A stretch of DNA of 64,000 bases from Zygnema cylindricum. Its lineage: Eukaryota > Streptophyta > Zygnematophyceae > Zygnematales > Zygnemataceae. The stretch lies in contig JBBHKE010002708.1 in the NCBI GenBank assembly GCA_037447655.1, positions 124,001 through 188,000 on the forward strand, written 5' to 3'. Position 1 is the stretch's first letter, and every line of letters starts with the position of its first letter. Under the pieces are notes generated by a model. The model did not search any database, had not been told where the DNA came from, and saw nothing but the letters and a program-made list of their open reading frames with translations. The position numbers and the translations under genes were made by a program. This document shows positions 12,209 through 23,379 of this stretch, piece by piece.

Positions 12209-12742
12209 TGTTAAGATTTCAATGTGTAAATTCAGTTCAGTTTTGTGTTCAGTTTGTTTATGTAAAATTAATGTTCAGTTGACGTCGGCAGTTATGTTTT
12301 TCCCGGTACGTCCTGTTTAGTTTGAGTGTCGGTAAAGGTTCGTGACGTGGTACTGTACAGTTGGTGAATTATTTAGTGCGTAGAACTGTGGTACGGTCTT
12401 AAGTCCAACTCACGTTCAGTTTCGGCGCACTAATGTTTTATTAGGCGTTTCAGCGCCTAAGTGTCAAAAATCGTGAAAGTGGAGTCTGAGTGGAACTATG
12501 ACAAAAGTAGTATAGTTCTGTCTTCAGGTGGTGTTGGAAGAAAGTATTTTAGGAGGAGTGTAGTATAGTTTTATATATCAGAAAAGGAAGTGAAGTTGAA
12601 GGAAGAAAAGGGGATGTAAAAAGTTCGATTGAATATATTTTCTTTTTGGTCGAGTTCCTTTGTTATCTATGAATTTCTGATGTCTGAAATTTGTGAATGC
12701 TTCCGCTGGTGAATAATTGATATACATGATCTTGTTATAACA
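12209..12742 (+). repeat. 5' LTR of Copia element 1
   Basis: It is 534 bp, the same length as the 3' LTR at 17683-18216. It contains a TATA-like TTATATAT at 12571-12578 in the second half, which could be the promoter core (inference), and GTACTGTACAGTT at 12350-12362. It ends ATAACA directly before the primer-binding site. Confidence 0.95.
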
Positions 12743-12744
12743 AG

Positions 12745-12756
12745 TGGTATCGGAGC
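12745..12756 (+). promoter_or_regulatory. Primer-binding site (3' end of initiator tRNA-Met)
   Basis: TGGTATCGGAGC lies two bases after the 5' LTR. It matches TGGTATCAGAGC, the complement of the plant initiator tRNA-Met 3' end including CCA, with one mismatch. This is the standard primer site of most plant Copia elements. Confidence 0.9.
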
Positions 12757-13175
12757 TGGTAAAAGCTCCTAGTAGTAGAAAAGCTCCCAGTAGTAGAAAT
12801 CCAGTCATCAGTCAGTGTGGCCAGTGTTGCTGCAATGGGAGGAAAGAAGAAGAAGGCTGCAGCTCTGCAGCCTACACCTGTGCAGTTTCACACTCCAGAG
12901 CCGAGTAACAAGGGCTTCAGTGCTGCCCGGTTCGAAGAAGAAAAAGACTCGTTTCCACCAGATGATTATGAACGAAGGAAGTAGGAGGAGCAGGGGTGTT
13001 TCCGACGGAGGAGAGACTTCAGACACTGTAAACTGGAGTTCTTCAGAGTGTGCTCTCAGCTGCCCCTCAAGGGGGCAGGCTGCGAATTGGTAACATTGAT
13101 GGTTACTATGAAAATGAAGAATAAAGGAGAGAAAGGATTTGAAAGGGGAAATTCGCAGCTGAAAATGAGTCTGAT

Positions 13176-13466
13176 TTGGAGGAGGACAGTGATGAGGGAG
13201 AATTGATTCAGATGCCTGGCAAAGTCGTTCTCTTCAATGGAACGAATTACTATATTTGGAAGCGATATATTAAAGGACAGCTAGAACTTCGGCATCTTTG
13301 GAAAATTGTTACTGGAGAGGAGACCATGCCAATTTTTGATCAAAAGGCTAGAAATAGATGGAAACGAAAGAATGTCGCGGCCTATACTGGCCTTATGCAA
13401 ACTTGTACGTTCGTTGTTCATGATTATTTTCTGACACACAATTTTGCTCATAAATTTTGCTCATAA
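13176..13466 (+). pseudogene. Gag N-terminal part, Copia element 1
   Basis: Encodes the Gag N-terminal region, with the typical LFNGTNYYIWKR motif (about residues 19-30), where Copia Gag families have NYxxW. An upstream in-frame start is possible; the first ATG of this frame is used. The frame ends early because the 13-bp unit ATTTTGCTCATAA at 13441-13453 is repeated exactly at 13454-13466. That shifts the reading frame into the next open stretch. Confidence 0.85.
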
Positions 13467-15027
13467 ATGTTGGCGGGCTATCGAGAATGAATTTGAAAAA
13501 GGAAATCAAAATCGCGGCCAACATGCATATACCGAATTTCTCAATTTTAAGATGAATCCGAATGAATCGATAAGAGATGTTTCAAAACGCTTCAATGTTA
13601 TTGTGGAACGACTGGCAGCCACCGGTCGGTTTGTCATTGAGGCGGATAAAGTTACCGGCTTTCTCAATGCCTTGCCGGATAGGCTTGTCCATCTCAAAGA
13701 AATTTTGAGAGTGAAAAAGAGGTTAACTTACGAGTTCATATTATCCTATTTAAAAGATAACGAAGATAATCGAGTGAGTTCTTCTCGGAGAACTCCTTCT
13801 TCCGGTACTCTGAACGCCACCGTTCCAAATTCAGGCGATCTATTTTCTTTGCGTGGTGGCGGAAGAGGAGGAGGAAGGGGTGGAGGCCCAAGAGGTAGAG
13901 GAAGGGGACAAGCAAAAGGAGGAAATCAAAAACCATTTTATGCCGCCCCCGATCTGAACTCTGTTGCATGTTTTCAATGCAACAAGCTCGGACATATGGC
14001 GGCATCATGTCCCGATAAGGAGCGACAATGTTATTATTGCGGCAAATGGGGGCATGTGAGTCCTCAATGTTACGCAAAATCGGAGTCCGAAGGAGGAGGT
14101 GGTAGAGGAGGAGCTAATGGTGGCCGAGGCGGTTCTAATAGTGGCCGTGGTGGTGGCCGATTCGGCGGCCGAGGAGGAGGACGTCTTGGTAGTCGTGGAG
14201 GGGGTCGAAACGGTGGCCGATTTGGAGGCCATGGAAATTATATGGGAAATCGAAATGACGATTATGAAGAAGAAGAGGAATCGGGTGCTCAGATTTTCTC
14301 ATGTTTAAATTTATCTATAAATTCACTCAATGAAAAGTCAAAATCGGAGAAAGAGTGGGTGATTGATTCCGGAGCGTCGCATCACATTTGTACCGATGTA
14401 ACACTATTTAATGACTTGCGGCAATTGACGGTTCCTAAATTAATTACAGTGGCAAGTGGGCAAGTCATTACGGTTGGAAAAGTAGGCACGGTCCGAATTG
14501 ACCTACCTACTTATCGTTTTGATGGCACGGAACGCTTGACAGAAGCTCGTCTAGTGAATGTTTTATACATTCCGGACGGATCGGTAAATCTTCTAAGTGT
14601 ACCTCAAATTCTGCGCGCGGGTGGAAGTGTACTTGCACTTGGTGACTCTTCAATTCAAATTAAAAATTCGAAAGGAGTTATCATTGGTGAAGGAGAGGTG
14701 ACAGAAAATCTGCATAGTCGGCTAATTTGGCGCCGACCGAAGTCAGAAATTCAACTGGATGGTTTGATTGCTCAGATTTCAGAGCTTAAGGGTGATTTGA
14801 CTCTTTGGCACCATCGAATGTGCCCTACATCCGAGGGTAGTTTGAGGCGGATGATTAAAGTGGGATGTGCGAGAGGCTTTGATTTGACATCGGGAGAGAA
14901 AGTAAATGGATGTGAAGGGTGTAGCCGAGGGAGGCAAATTCAGAAGCCTCACCCGACTAACGATATAAAATTCAGATCCGAAAAACCCCTCGATTTTGGT
15001 CCATGTCGATCTCTGTGGACACATTAA
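13444..15027 (+). pseudogene. Gag C-terminus, zinc knuckles, protease and GAG-pre-integrase, Copia element 1
   Basis: Continues Gag after the 13-bp duplication. A Gly/Arg-rich basic region is followed by two CX2CX4HX4C zinc knuckles (CFQCNKLGHMAASC and CYYCGKWGHVSPQC), then a second Gly/Arg-rich stretch. The aspartic protease active site is WVIDSGASHH. The GAG-pre-integrase zinc domain follows: LWHHRM and CEGC are present, but the second histidine expected in the HHCC motif is replaced (MCPTSE). The frame is lost near 14995, where integrase starts in another phase. The Gly-rich stretches carry nucleic-acid binding in Gag proteins. Confidence 0.9.
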
Positions 15028-15562
15028 ACCGGAGAGTATTGGAGGAAATAGGTATTTAATGGTGATTGTGGATGATTACTCACGATTTTCTTGGGTAATC
15101 CTCCTGAGTTCAAAATCAGAAGCTGTAGAGAGATTTAAGGAGTGGCATGTCACGGCGGAGAGACAATGCGAAAGAAAATTGAAATCAATTCGAACAGACA
15201 ATGGTGGTGAATTCCTCGCATTTGATAGATATTCTCAAGAATGGGGAATTAAGCATCAGTTGACGGCTTCTTACTCCCCGGAATCCAATGGAGTTGCTGA
15301 ACGGAAAAATCGGACATTACAAGAAATGGTCCGCTCCATGGTGCACGCATCCAGTCTCTCAATGTTGTTTTGGGGAGATGCGATTTCGACCGCCAACAAC
15401 ATTTGTAATCCGCAGCTTACTTCAATTTCATGTGATAAGACTCCTCACGAGTTATGGTACGGCAGAAAACCGACTCTTCATTACCATCGGATTTGGGGAT
15501 GCAAAGCAACCGTCTATGTGGAATCGCAAAAGAGAAAAGGAAAATTTGCGGCAAGGAGTTAG
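14996..15562 (+). pseudogene. Integrase core, Copia element 1
   Basis: The DDE catalytic triad is visible: Asp in VHVDLCGH, Asp in IRTDNGGEF, Glu in NGVAERKNRT, with Copia-typical spacing. The domain joins cDNA to host DNA. It is out of phase with the upstream Gag-protease frame (shift near 14995) and ends at an in-frame TAG at 15560-15562. Integrase C-terminal text (FVGY, then RIYDPV) continues in the same phase after that stop. Confidence 0.9.
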
Positions 15563-16327
15563 ACCAGAATTTTCGTCGGCTATAATTTAAAAGGAAATCT
15601 ATACCGAATTTATGATCCAGTTAATCGTAAAATTATTGAATCCCGGAATGTAGATTTCCATCAAGACTTAAAATCAGCAATGGAAAAATCGGCAAAATCT
15701 CACAAAAATCTCGATTTTCTTGAAGAAGACAAAATTGCTCAATTTCCAAATATTGAAGGATCGGATTCGGAAAATGAACCTGATTCGGAGTCTAATGTTA
15801 AGAGGAGGAAAATAAAATTGGACATTAAGGATGACATTGGGGACATTGATGTTGAATCTCAAAGTGTCAATTCCCGAATGTCCTCGAAATCTCGAAATTC
15901 TCAAAATTCTAAATCTAGTTTGCCGAGTGTAACTCAAATGGAACCGAATGTTGAAGAAGATGTTCAATTACGCAGGAGTATAAAAGATACAAGGGGAAGG
16001 AAACCGACACGTTTGTCGTATAATAAAAAAGGGGGAAATGCTGAAATTACTCACTACTTTATTTCGGCATCGAGAGAGGAGGATTTCCTCTTCTAGCAAT
16101 CATTTACATAAAATTCTGCCGGTGACCCTCAATCTTATACCGAAGCGAGAAATTCAGAAGATTTGGAGTCAAAATGGCAACTGGCTTAGGAAAGAGAATT
16201 CAAGTCCATTGTTTAAAATCGTACATTCGAAGAAGTAGACTTACCGGAGGGGAAGAAGGCGATTGACGCGAAGTGGATCTTTAAGACCAAAACTGGTGTT
16301 GCTGGAGAGGTGATCAAATAGAAGGCT
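15563..16327 (+). pseudogene. Integrase-RT linker, Copia element 1, with several stops
   Basis: An acidic, low-conservation linker is open from 15680 to 16096, then the frame shifts. The RT leader is readable in the frame of the downstream RT: WQLA before a TAG at 16187-16189, a TAA at 16214-16216, then KKAIDAKWIFKTK and a TAG at 16319-16321 just before the YKARLV-like motif. Each of these alone would abort the polyprotein. Confidence 0.8.
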
Positions 16328-17269
16328 ATGTTAGTTTGCAAAGGATTTGAGCAACGGGAAGGAGTAGATTACACGGAGACATATACGCCTGTAGTTAAAT
16401 TCGACTCGTTACGGATGATTGTGGCAATTGCGACATCCGGTAAAAAGCACATCCATCAAATGGATGTGGAGACGGCATTCTTAAATGGCGAACTTGAAGA
16501 AGAAGAATACATGAAGGTTCCGGAAGGAGTTGTGTCAAAGGAAGGGAAGGTATGGCGACTGCGAAAGTCTCTCTACGGCTTGAAGCAAGCGCCTCGTACT
16601 TGGTACTTACGACTACATTCCGTACTTACCGAATTTGGATTTGTCCGAAAAACCTCAGATTCGGGAGTTTATATTAAGGGGGGAGGAGAAGATCAAATTA
16701 TCTTCTCAGTTTATGTTGATAATTTTTTTATGACTTTTGACAGTCTGCAAAAAAACAATGAATTGAATGCTTATTTGCGTTTTCACTTCAAGGTGACGGA
16801 TTTGGGAGAAGTTCGTTACGTATTGGGGATTGAGGTGATTTGTCACCATAATGGTGACATTAAATTGAGCCAGGCTCAATATTGTAGGGAAGTTCTGACA
16901 CGGTTTGGCATGCTGAATGCAAAACCGATTTCTACTCCCTTGGATCCGAAAGTGCGGATTCGGAAATTTGAGGAGGAGACAGATGTTAAAGTTCCGTATC
17001 GGGAAGCGATCGGAATTTTGATGTACCTCAGCGTAGGTACAAGGCCTGACATATCGGCAGCAGTTTCAGTTGTCAGCCGATATTGTCATGCGCCGAAGAA
17101 GGCTCACTGGGAAGTCGTGAAGCGCATATTCCGATATCTGGCAGGTACGTTCGACGTCGGCTTATTATATAAATCGAATGGAAGTTTGGAGTGTATCGGA
17201 TACTTGACGCAGATTGGGGAGGCGATTTTGACTCCGGAAAGTCAACTTCCGGATACGCTTTTGTTTTGA
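16328..17269 (+). pseudogene. Reverse transcriptase, Copia element 1 (YVDN active site)
   Basis: Copia RT (RVT_2): LVCKGFEQREGVDYTETYTPVV, then MDVETAFLNGELEEE, then LYGLKQAPRTWY are all present. The catalytic motif reads VYVDNFF; the second aspartate of the normally invariant YVDD is Asn. Asp-to-Asn here would be expected to remove polymerase activity. The frame runs past the RNase H junction because a base is missing near 17200. Confidence 0.93.
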
Positions 17270-17649
17270 GTGGAGCGGCAGTTTCGTGGAGTTCGAGACT
17301 CCAACCGACCGTCGCGTTAAGTTCTACTGAAGCTGAGTATATGGCGGCTTGCCATGCCGCAAAAGCGTCAGTCTGGTTAAAAGAAATGTTATTTGAATTA
17401 AATGTTCCTATTGGATGTTTGCAAATTCTTACAGATAGCATGAGTTCTATGGCATTAGTTATAAATCATGTTTTTCATAAACGTACGAAGCATATCCGCA
17501 TTCAATGGCATTTTGTGCGTGACATAGTCGCACAAAAGGAAATTCAGTTTCAATATATTTCTACCTTGGAGGAAGCCGCAGATATGTTGACGAAGGCGGC
17601 AGTAGCAGATGTACTTTTGAGAGGGAGACCAAAATTAGGATTGATATAA
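17191..17649 (+). pseudogene. RNase H, Copia element 1
   Basis: RNase H of the Copia polyprotein: DADWGGD with the first catalytic Asp, then TSGYAF, SSTEAEYMA with the catalytic Glu, and LTDSMSSMAL with the third acidic residue. It is out of phase with the RT frame. The upstream RT frame reads GYLTQIG where GYxDADW is expected, consistent with a 1-bp deletion just before DADW. It ends at TAA shortly before the polypurine tract. Confidence 0.9.
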
Positions 17650-17670
17650 TCCTTTTCTAATTCACACATT

Positions 17671-17682
17671 GAAGAGGGGGAT
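17671..17682 (+). promoter_or_regulatory. Polypurine tract, Copia element 1
   Basis: GAAGAGGGGGAT directly precedes the 3' LTR. It is the expected plus-strand priming site. Confidence 0.85.
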
Positions 17683-18216
17683 TGTTAAGATTTCAATGTG
17701 TAAATTCAGTTCAGTTTTGTGTCCAGTTTGTTTATGTTAAATTAATATTTAGTTGACGTCGACAGTTATGTTTTTCCCGGTACGTCCTGTTTAGTCTGAG
17801 TGTCGGTAAAGGTTCGTGACGTGGTACTGTACAGTTGGTGAATTATTTAGTGCGTAGAACCGTGGTACAGTCTTAAGTCCAACTCACGTTCAGTTTCGGC
17901 GCACTAATGTTTTATTAGGCGTTTCAGCGCCTAAGTGTCAAAAATCGTGAAAGTTGAGTCTGAGTGGAACTATGACAAAAGTAGTATAGTTTTGTCTTCT
18001 GGTGGTGTTGGAATAAAGTATTTTAGGAGGAGTGTAGTATAGTTTTATATATCAGAAAAGGAAGTGAAGTTGAAGGAAGAAAAGGGGATGTAAAAAGTTC
18101 GATTGAATATATTTTCTATTTGGTGGAGTTCCTTTGTTATCTGTGAATTTCTGATGTCTGAAATTTGTGAATGCTTCCGCTGGTGAATAATTGATTTACA
18201 TGATCCTGTTTTAACA
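17683..18216 (+). repeat. 3' LTR of Copia element 1
   Basis: 534 bp, starting TGTTAAGATTTC and ending TTTTAACA. It matches the 5' LTR with about twenty substitutions and no net length change. Confidence 0.95.
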
Positions 18217-18221
18217 TTTTT

Positions 18222-18560
18222 TTTGGTACTCCGCGCACAAAATTGTCAAAAACATTTGACACGTGCGACATCGCCTGCCTATTCGCTCACCTCATGTAAC
18301 TATATTTAAAATCAACGAGGTGATTTTATATAAAGTTTGAAGATGAGGTGAAGGGACGCGAAATTAGGTCGAAACGAGCTAGACGACAAACTGTAGTACA
18401 TATAAAGTTTCACGGTAACGCAACTTGTACGTTAGTAATTTCAATTTTCTGGTACGGCTGCGGATTTTCACGTTTTTTTCTAAGTATTAGTGGAAAACGA
18501 CAGAAAATAACTGTAGCTTTAGCACATGCGAAAGTACCCTTACAAATTGAAACCCTAAAA
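18222..18560 (+). repeat. Dispersed repeat family G, copy 2, right part
   Basis: Continues the repeat interrupted by Copia element 1. The blocks ACATTTGACACGTGCGA and AGTTTGAAGATGAGGTGAAG...GGTCGAAACG have recognisable counterparts at 42800-43000 and, inverted, around 50870-50990. Confidence 0.5.
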
Positions 18561-20423
18561 AACCGTAAGACAATTCTACTCAACAGAGTCTATTTTGTTC
18601 TAAGCACTCGTATTAGTATCCGTGCGATCAAGGTCAATCGAACGATTCGACTGCGATACTGTATCTTGCAGCGGTACGGTACAGTACAGTACTGTACAGC
18701 TTACATGTACAGATTCACAGTTACGTTTTTTATAACAGCTAACGGCCGAAACCCTAAGCTACAAAACAGTTCTGTACAGTAGCGGTAGATATTCGTCGTT
18801 CTTCTCGATTCGGGCGGGACGGCAACCGTACGGATTAGAATCCATTGGATTCGAAATATCTAATTCGTGAACCGAAATAATTTACGTTCGGATTCGGCAA
18901 TAAAAACAAATCCGTACTCCGACGTCTCTTGACCTTAATCAATTATCACACATTCTTTACAATTGCGATCCGCCAATCAGGAATCCGGATTTCCCCTATG
19001 CCCTGTCACACTATCTACGTATGCGGTGCACCACAACGTGACAGACAGCGTCACTCATGTCACATGCAAGTGCACGAGAAATCAGCCACGTGACGTGACA
19101 CTGCAAGGGAATCAATTTTCTTAGCAATTTTAAATTTGTCTTAGCGGGGACGGCTTTTCTGGCAGGCGAACCGAACCGACTGTTGGGTGGTTCCGGAATA
19201 TTTATGATGTGTGAACACTTCATAACTGTACGGTATGGCTCTGTACTGTACGGTAGTGAACTGTACTCTACGACCAAAGTTAATTAATACCAATGTGACG
19301 CCACGTGGCCAGCCTATGAAAATCTATACTTCCCACCGGTTGGCGCCTTGCGGTGTCTCCACGCGTTTTATCGGATACGGCGTATCGGATATCGATTTTT
19401 TCTGACGGATCCGGCGGATGTCTCACATGTGCACTTATCCGTACATCCTTTTTTTGGACCGTCGACCTAACCTTTTCTATGGATATCGCTGCAGTACAGT
19501 AATGTACGGACTGCATTCCTGTACGAAAAGCTGTACTGGCGAAGCGCTAAGTGTACGTAGGCAAAGTTCTGATTCGACGCAGCCGACCCGTACCCGCGGC
19601 TGTTCGTCCGTACATCAAAGGATGTACGGATGTTGTCGATATTGCCGTACCATTTGCGGCTGTTAATGACCATTCATGGCTGCCACATGTACTCATGGGA
19701 CTGATGCTTCTTAGCCCTGTCGGTACTCTTTTGTCCTATCTGATCGCAATAGGACCAGCTGCCGAGAGGCTCTGCGAATGGGCCACTCGATAAAGTACAG
19801 TACGCCTGGTCCCATAGACAAAATATTCCGTTCTCTATTTCGTCGTCATCGTTCTTTGATGAACGCTTACGACAGCGCGGCATTGTCGTTATTGTCCGGT
19901 CCAGGCTCACCTGCATGATCATCTAACCGTACGATATTTCAAGGATCGACGGCTGGGACCATGCCCGGATCACGGGGTAAACGACAAACGCCCTCGCAGG
20001 TAGAAGTGAGGGCACGTGTCGATGATCCCGTGAAGAGCGTAGGTTCACTCGCCCAATCGGGTGACGCTGCGTCACGCGTCATGAGACAAAAGGATACCTC
20101 TTCAAAAAGGATTGTCTTTAATCTTTTATAGTGTTGATATTTTCCTTTGTACCTACTTTTCTTCCACAGGGAAATCTTTGAGGGCATTTGGACTTTTGGA
20201 GGTCCACAATGGTAGAGAATGATTGCCGCACTTGCGGAAGTACGTGCTTCGCATATCGACATTTGAGTGGTTCACGTTGTTACGGTGTACGGACGAACCT
20301 TTGACCGATGACCGTATATCGCGGGCTCCCCAAACGAGCATCCTCACACGTGCGATCTGACAATAAATAAGTGTGCCCAGAATATGTTCTTCAATTCTTC
20401 CGCCGTTCGCGCCGTTTCACAAC
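18561..20423. other. Intergenic, rich in GTAC palindromes
   Basis: No gene is recognised. The strings GTACGGTACAGTACAGTACTG (18672 on) and many CCGTAC/GTACGG words occur. Open frames are short and lack domains. Confidence 0.5.
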
Positions 20424-20565
20424 CAAACCGTACCGCTGTCCTTTTACTCCCAAACCGTACCGCTGTCCTTTTACTCCCAAACCGTACCGCTGTCGTTTCA
20501 TTCAAAGTTCGTACCGCTGTCCTTTTTTTATAATAATCGCACCGCTGTCGTTTTTCTGCAAAACG
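20424..20565 (+). repeat. 27-bp minisatellite containing CCGTACCGCTGTC
   Basis: CCGTACCGCTGTC starts at 20428, 20455 and 20482 (exact 27-bp spacing). Degenerate units follow near 20509 and 20536 and a last trace near 20561. Between cores lies CTTTTACTCCCAA. Because 27 is a multiple of three, frames stay open through it and repeat a 9-residue word, but there is no sign of a real gene. Confidence 0.9.
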
Positions 20566-20569
20566 CTAC

Positions 20570-21620
20570 GGCTATAAAGCAGAAGACACGTGTGACCGTA
20601 GAACTTGTCACGCAGTTTTATGTACCAGAAGCATTAAATCAGCCGTACACCGCCAGACTCGTCGAACCCTGCCGTCTACGTGGCACGTCACGTGTGGACA
20701 AACGGCCGAACTTGTCGGAATCGAAAATTGTGCTTCCGTGCTGTTTCACCGGCGTAACTGGCGAGAATCGTAGGAGGACACGTGTTGCAAAACCGCATCG
20801 AGGATTTCCCTGAATACACGCGTATGTACTAACAGTAGTACGGCCAGTGGAATCCAGTCGCCTTCCATCCGTTTCGCATGCAAACCGTTTACAGCCTGCT
20901 CAAACAAACATCTGACACGTGGACAGAAAAAATAGTCGTACGGATCGCGGAAGGAAAACGAAAGGACGAAATGCGTACCGTGAGATTGGCGGCCGGAGGA
21001 TGACTACCGTACTGTTTTGTCCTTTCAGTATTTCTGCTACGCGACAACTAAGTCGGCCAGCCTTTGGCAGTGAGCCTCCGAGTTGATTGGTTCGGTGTCA
21101 TAACATTGCTGGGGATACGACAAAGACATATCTGTTACCTATTCCAGAAAAGACAAATAATACCGACATCGTGGTTAAGGATCCACTAATGCGACAAAAA
21201 ATTTAAGAATGTCACGCGATGCAAACTTCCCGCCGAAAATTCAAAAGAAATTCGATTCCGTAAATTACGGAGGAAAGAAACAGTTTGCGATTTCGGATCA
21301 TGTGACGCATATGACGAGCTGGCTTCCGTTCCTCTGCCACGTCATCATATATCTGGCGTGCTGCCAGATCCATGTGCGGCATAATTTGTAATACCGTGAC
21401 AAGAGTGGATCGGATTCGATTCGAAAGCGCATAATTTAACGACCGGTTTTTCGACCGTTTGCAACAAGTTTCTGCCGGTTGTCGCTTGTACTTTCTACCT
21501 AGCTGGATGGGAAATCAAATCTTTTGGTGTTTGCAGCAATGCTTCATTTTTTTCGGGTTTGATCGCGGAAATTATAGCCAAACTTGAATGTACTAATATG
21601 TATTTTACTGTACTGTACAG
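20570..21620. other. Intergenic, no gene seen
   Basis: Mixed-complexity sequence with scattered CCGTAC words and ACGTG cores. No supported gene. Confidence 0.5.
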
Positions 21621-21622
21621 TA

Positions 21623-21821
21623 CACCGCGAATCGTTATTAGCGAATAGAAATTATGAGTGTAAAGAAAAAATTAGCGTCATTTATTCTAATTTAGTGCCA
21701 GGAGACGTGGCAGATTATGGTCCGCTGTCTTAAATAGTGTAATTTATTATATTTAAGGTATCAATGTCAAAATTTTGGGGTGCCGATATAGAGTACATAA
21801 GGCTAATAATGATTCACGGTG
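21623..21821. mobile_element. TA-type MITE, short subfamily, cluster copy 1
   Basis: The left end CACCGCGAATCGTTATTAGCG after TA (21621-21622) is the inverted complement of the right end CTAATAATGATTCACGGTG before TA (21822-21823). The interior blocks GGAGACGTGGCAGATTATGG and AATTTTGGGGTGCCGATA are shared with the next copy. Confidence 0.88.
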
Positions 21822-21828
21822 TATTTTA

Positions 21829-22027
21829 CACCGCGAATCGTTATTAGACAATAGAAATTATAATAGGAAAGAAAAAATTAGCGTCATTCATTCTTATTTT
21901 GTGCAAGGAGACGTGACAGATTATGGTTCACGTCCTTAAATAGTGTAATTTGTTCTATTTAAGGTATCAATGTAAAAATTTTGGGGTGCCGATATAGAGT
22001 ACACAAGGCTAATAACGATTCACGGTG
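21829..22027. mobile_element. TA-type MITE, short subfamily, cluster copy 2
   Basis: Near-identical to the preceding copy, in the same orientation and only seven bases away. The right-hand TA (22028-22029) is shared with the start of the following element. Confidence 0.88.
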
Positions 22028-22029
22028 TA

Positions 22030-22579
22030 CACCGTCAATCGCTATTAGAGTAAAGGAATAAATAGCGTAAAAAAAAAATTAGTGCTATTAACACTAATCG
22101 GGAATTTTATTTTTTTGAAAAAAAATATATATACTAATTAATCCCTAACTCTAATTTGGGTTGTCCTGAATAATAAATACCCACCCTTTCGATGTTTACA
22201 GTAATATGTGTATTCGTACAAAATCTGACAATTCGTACGCCGTCGCGCTGTTCACACGGTCGGCGGACAAACATGTGAGAACGTGATTTTTGTCGACGAG
22301 TTTGCATCTCTTTCTTCCAGTGCACATTCACATGTGTGCGCAATAATGTTAAGTGTCTTTTTATGCCTTTGTAATTCAAAAAGTACCATTTCGTACGAAA
22401 ATATCCTGTCCGTACATCACACTGTTTCCATCGCAGTGTACTTCCATTATTAACATTAATTGAAAAAAAACCTAATTAGAATAATGGAAAAAATAGTTTA
22501 TGGATTGTATTTCAGGTTTTTTTTTTTTGAAAAAAGGGCACCGAATTGGCGTTATATACTCTAATAGTGATTAACGGTG
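22030..22579. mobile_element. TA-type inverted-repeat element, cluster copy 3 (about 550 bp)
   Basis: Left end CACCGTCAATCGCTATTAGAG; right end CTCTAATAGTGATTAACGGTG followed by TA. The interior differs from the short subfamily and includes the outward-facing GTATTCGTACAAAATCTGAC block seen in the ~500-bp copies. It may be a composite of two insertions. Confidence 0.65.
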
Positions 22580-22588
22580 TACAGTATA

Positions 22589-23087
22589 CTGCGAATCGTA
22601 ATTAGAGTAATGAAAAAATTAGAGTACAAAAACTAAAAAAAAAAATTAGAGTAATGAACAGGAATTTGTGTGATAGAGTTGTTTCAACTATGAAGTTTAC
22701 TCTAATTTATGTAAGTACTCTAATTTGGCATGCTAATATCCTCTACTGTAAATATGGTATTCGTACAAAATTTGGAAAAACGTACAGTTTATCGTCACTA
22801 TGACGTTTACACTACATGGTTTGTTAAACCGCAGATACATGATAACAGCTTGTATTAAATCATTATTTGAATTTTTTTACTTAACATAGTACAATTTTGC
22901 ATGGTTTGAGGTCGTCCGTACTCCACACTATTTAAAACGAACCTATATTATAATTAAAAACGCTAATTAAACTTTACCTTGAACAGAATAATGAAAAAAA
23001 TATAATCATTTATTCTATTTCATGTGATAGAGTCGAAATTTCGTGCGACAATATTAGAGAAATTTACTCTAATTACTATTCGCGGTG
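22589..23087. mobile_element. TA-type inverted-repeat element, long subfamily copy 1 (about 500 bp)
   Basis: Left end CTGCGAATCGTAATTAGAG after TA; right end CTCTAATTACTATTCGCGGTG. The interior matches 24664-25164 over its length (for example GTATTCGTACAAAAT, GTACAGTTTATCGTCACTAT, CCGTACTCCACACTATTTAA). Non-coding. Confidence 0.85.
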
Positions 23088-23379
23088 TTATGTAGTAGAG
23101 TGATCAGTAAAGTTCTGGCGAGAGGCCTTTTCAATCTGGAAAATAAATTAATAGTGTACCTCACGAACAATGGTACGACCCTTAGTGGATTATCGGCAAA
23201 TATCGATCTATCAAAATGAATCGGTAAACTTCATCAATATCGTCAAGTTGGTAAGTAAAACTGATATTGTTCGACGTCGACCTCGAATTCAATCAATACA
23301 CAAGGCGTTAAAAAAATAAAATAGGTATTAACAATGTTACGTTTTCACTAAAATGCCCAAAATCATTAAACATTTTCTT

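Larger units (their letters stand above)
12209..18216 (+). mobile_element. Ty1/Copia LTR retrotransposon 1 (full length, decayed)
   Basis: A 6008-bp element bounded by two 534-bp direct repeats that start TGTTAAGATTTC and end TAACA (TG...CA). It is flanked by the 5-bp duplication TTTTT (12204-12208, 18217-18221). The internal order is primer site, Gag with zinc knuckles, protease, integrase, reverse transcriptase, RNase H, polypurine tract. Integrase before reverse transcriptase is the Copia (Pseudoviridae) order. By eye the two LTRs differ at about twenty positions (roughly 96% identical). The coding region is broken by a 13-bp duplication, frameshifts and several in-frame stops, so it is not autonomous. 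Confidence 0.97.

Noticed and set aside
20373-20813. 146-codon plus frame with repeated PLSFYSQTV words
   Set aside because: Created by the 27-bp minisatellite; no domain follows.
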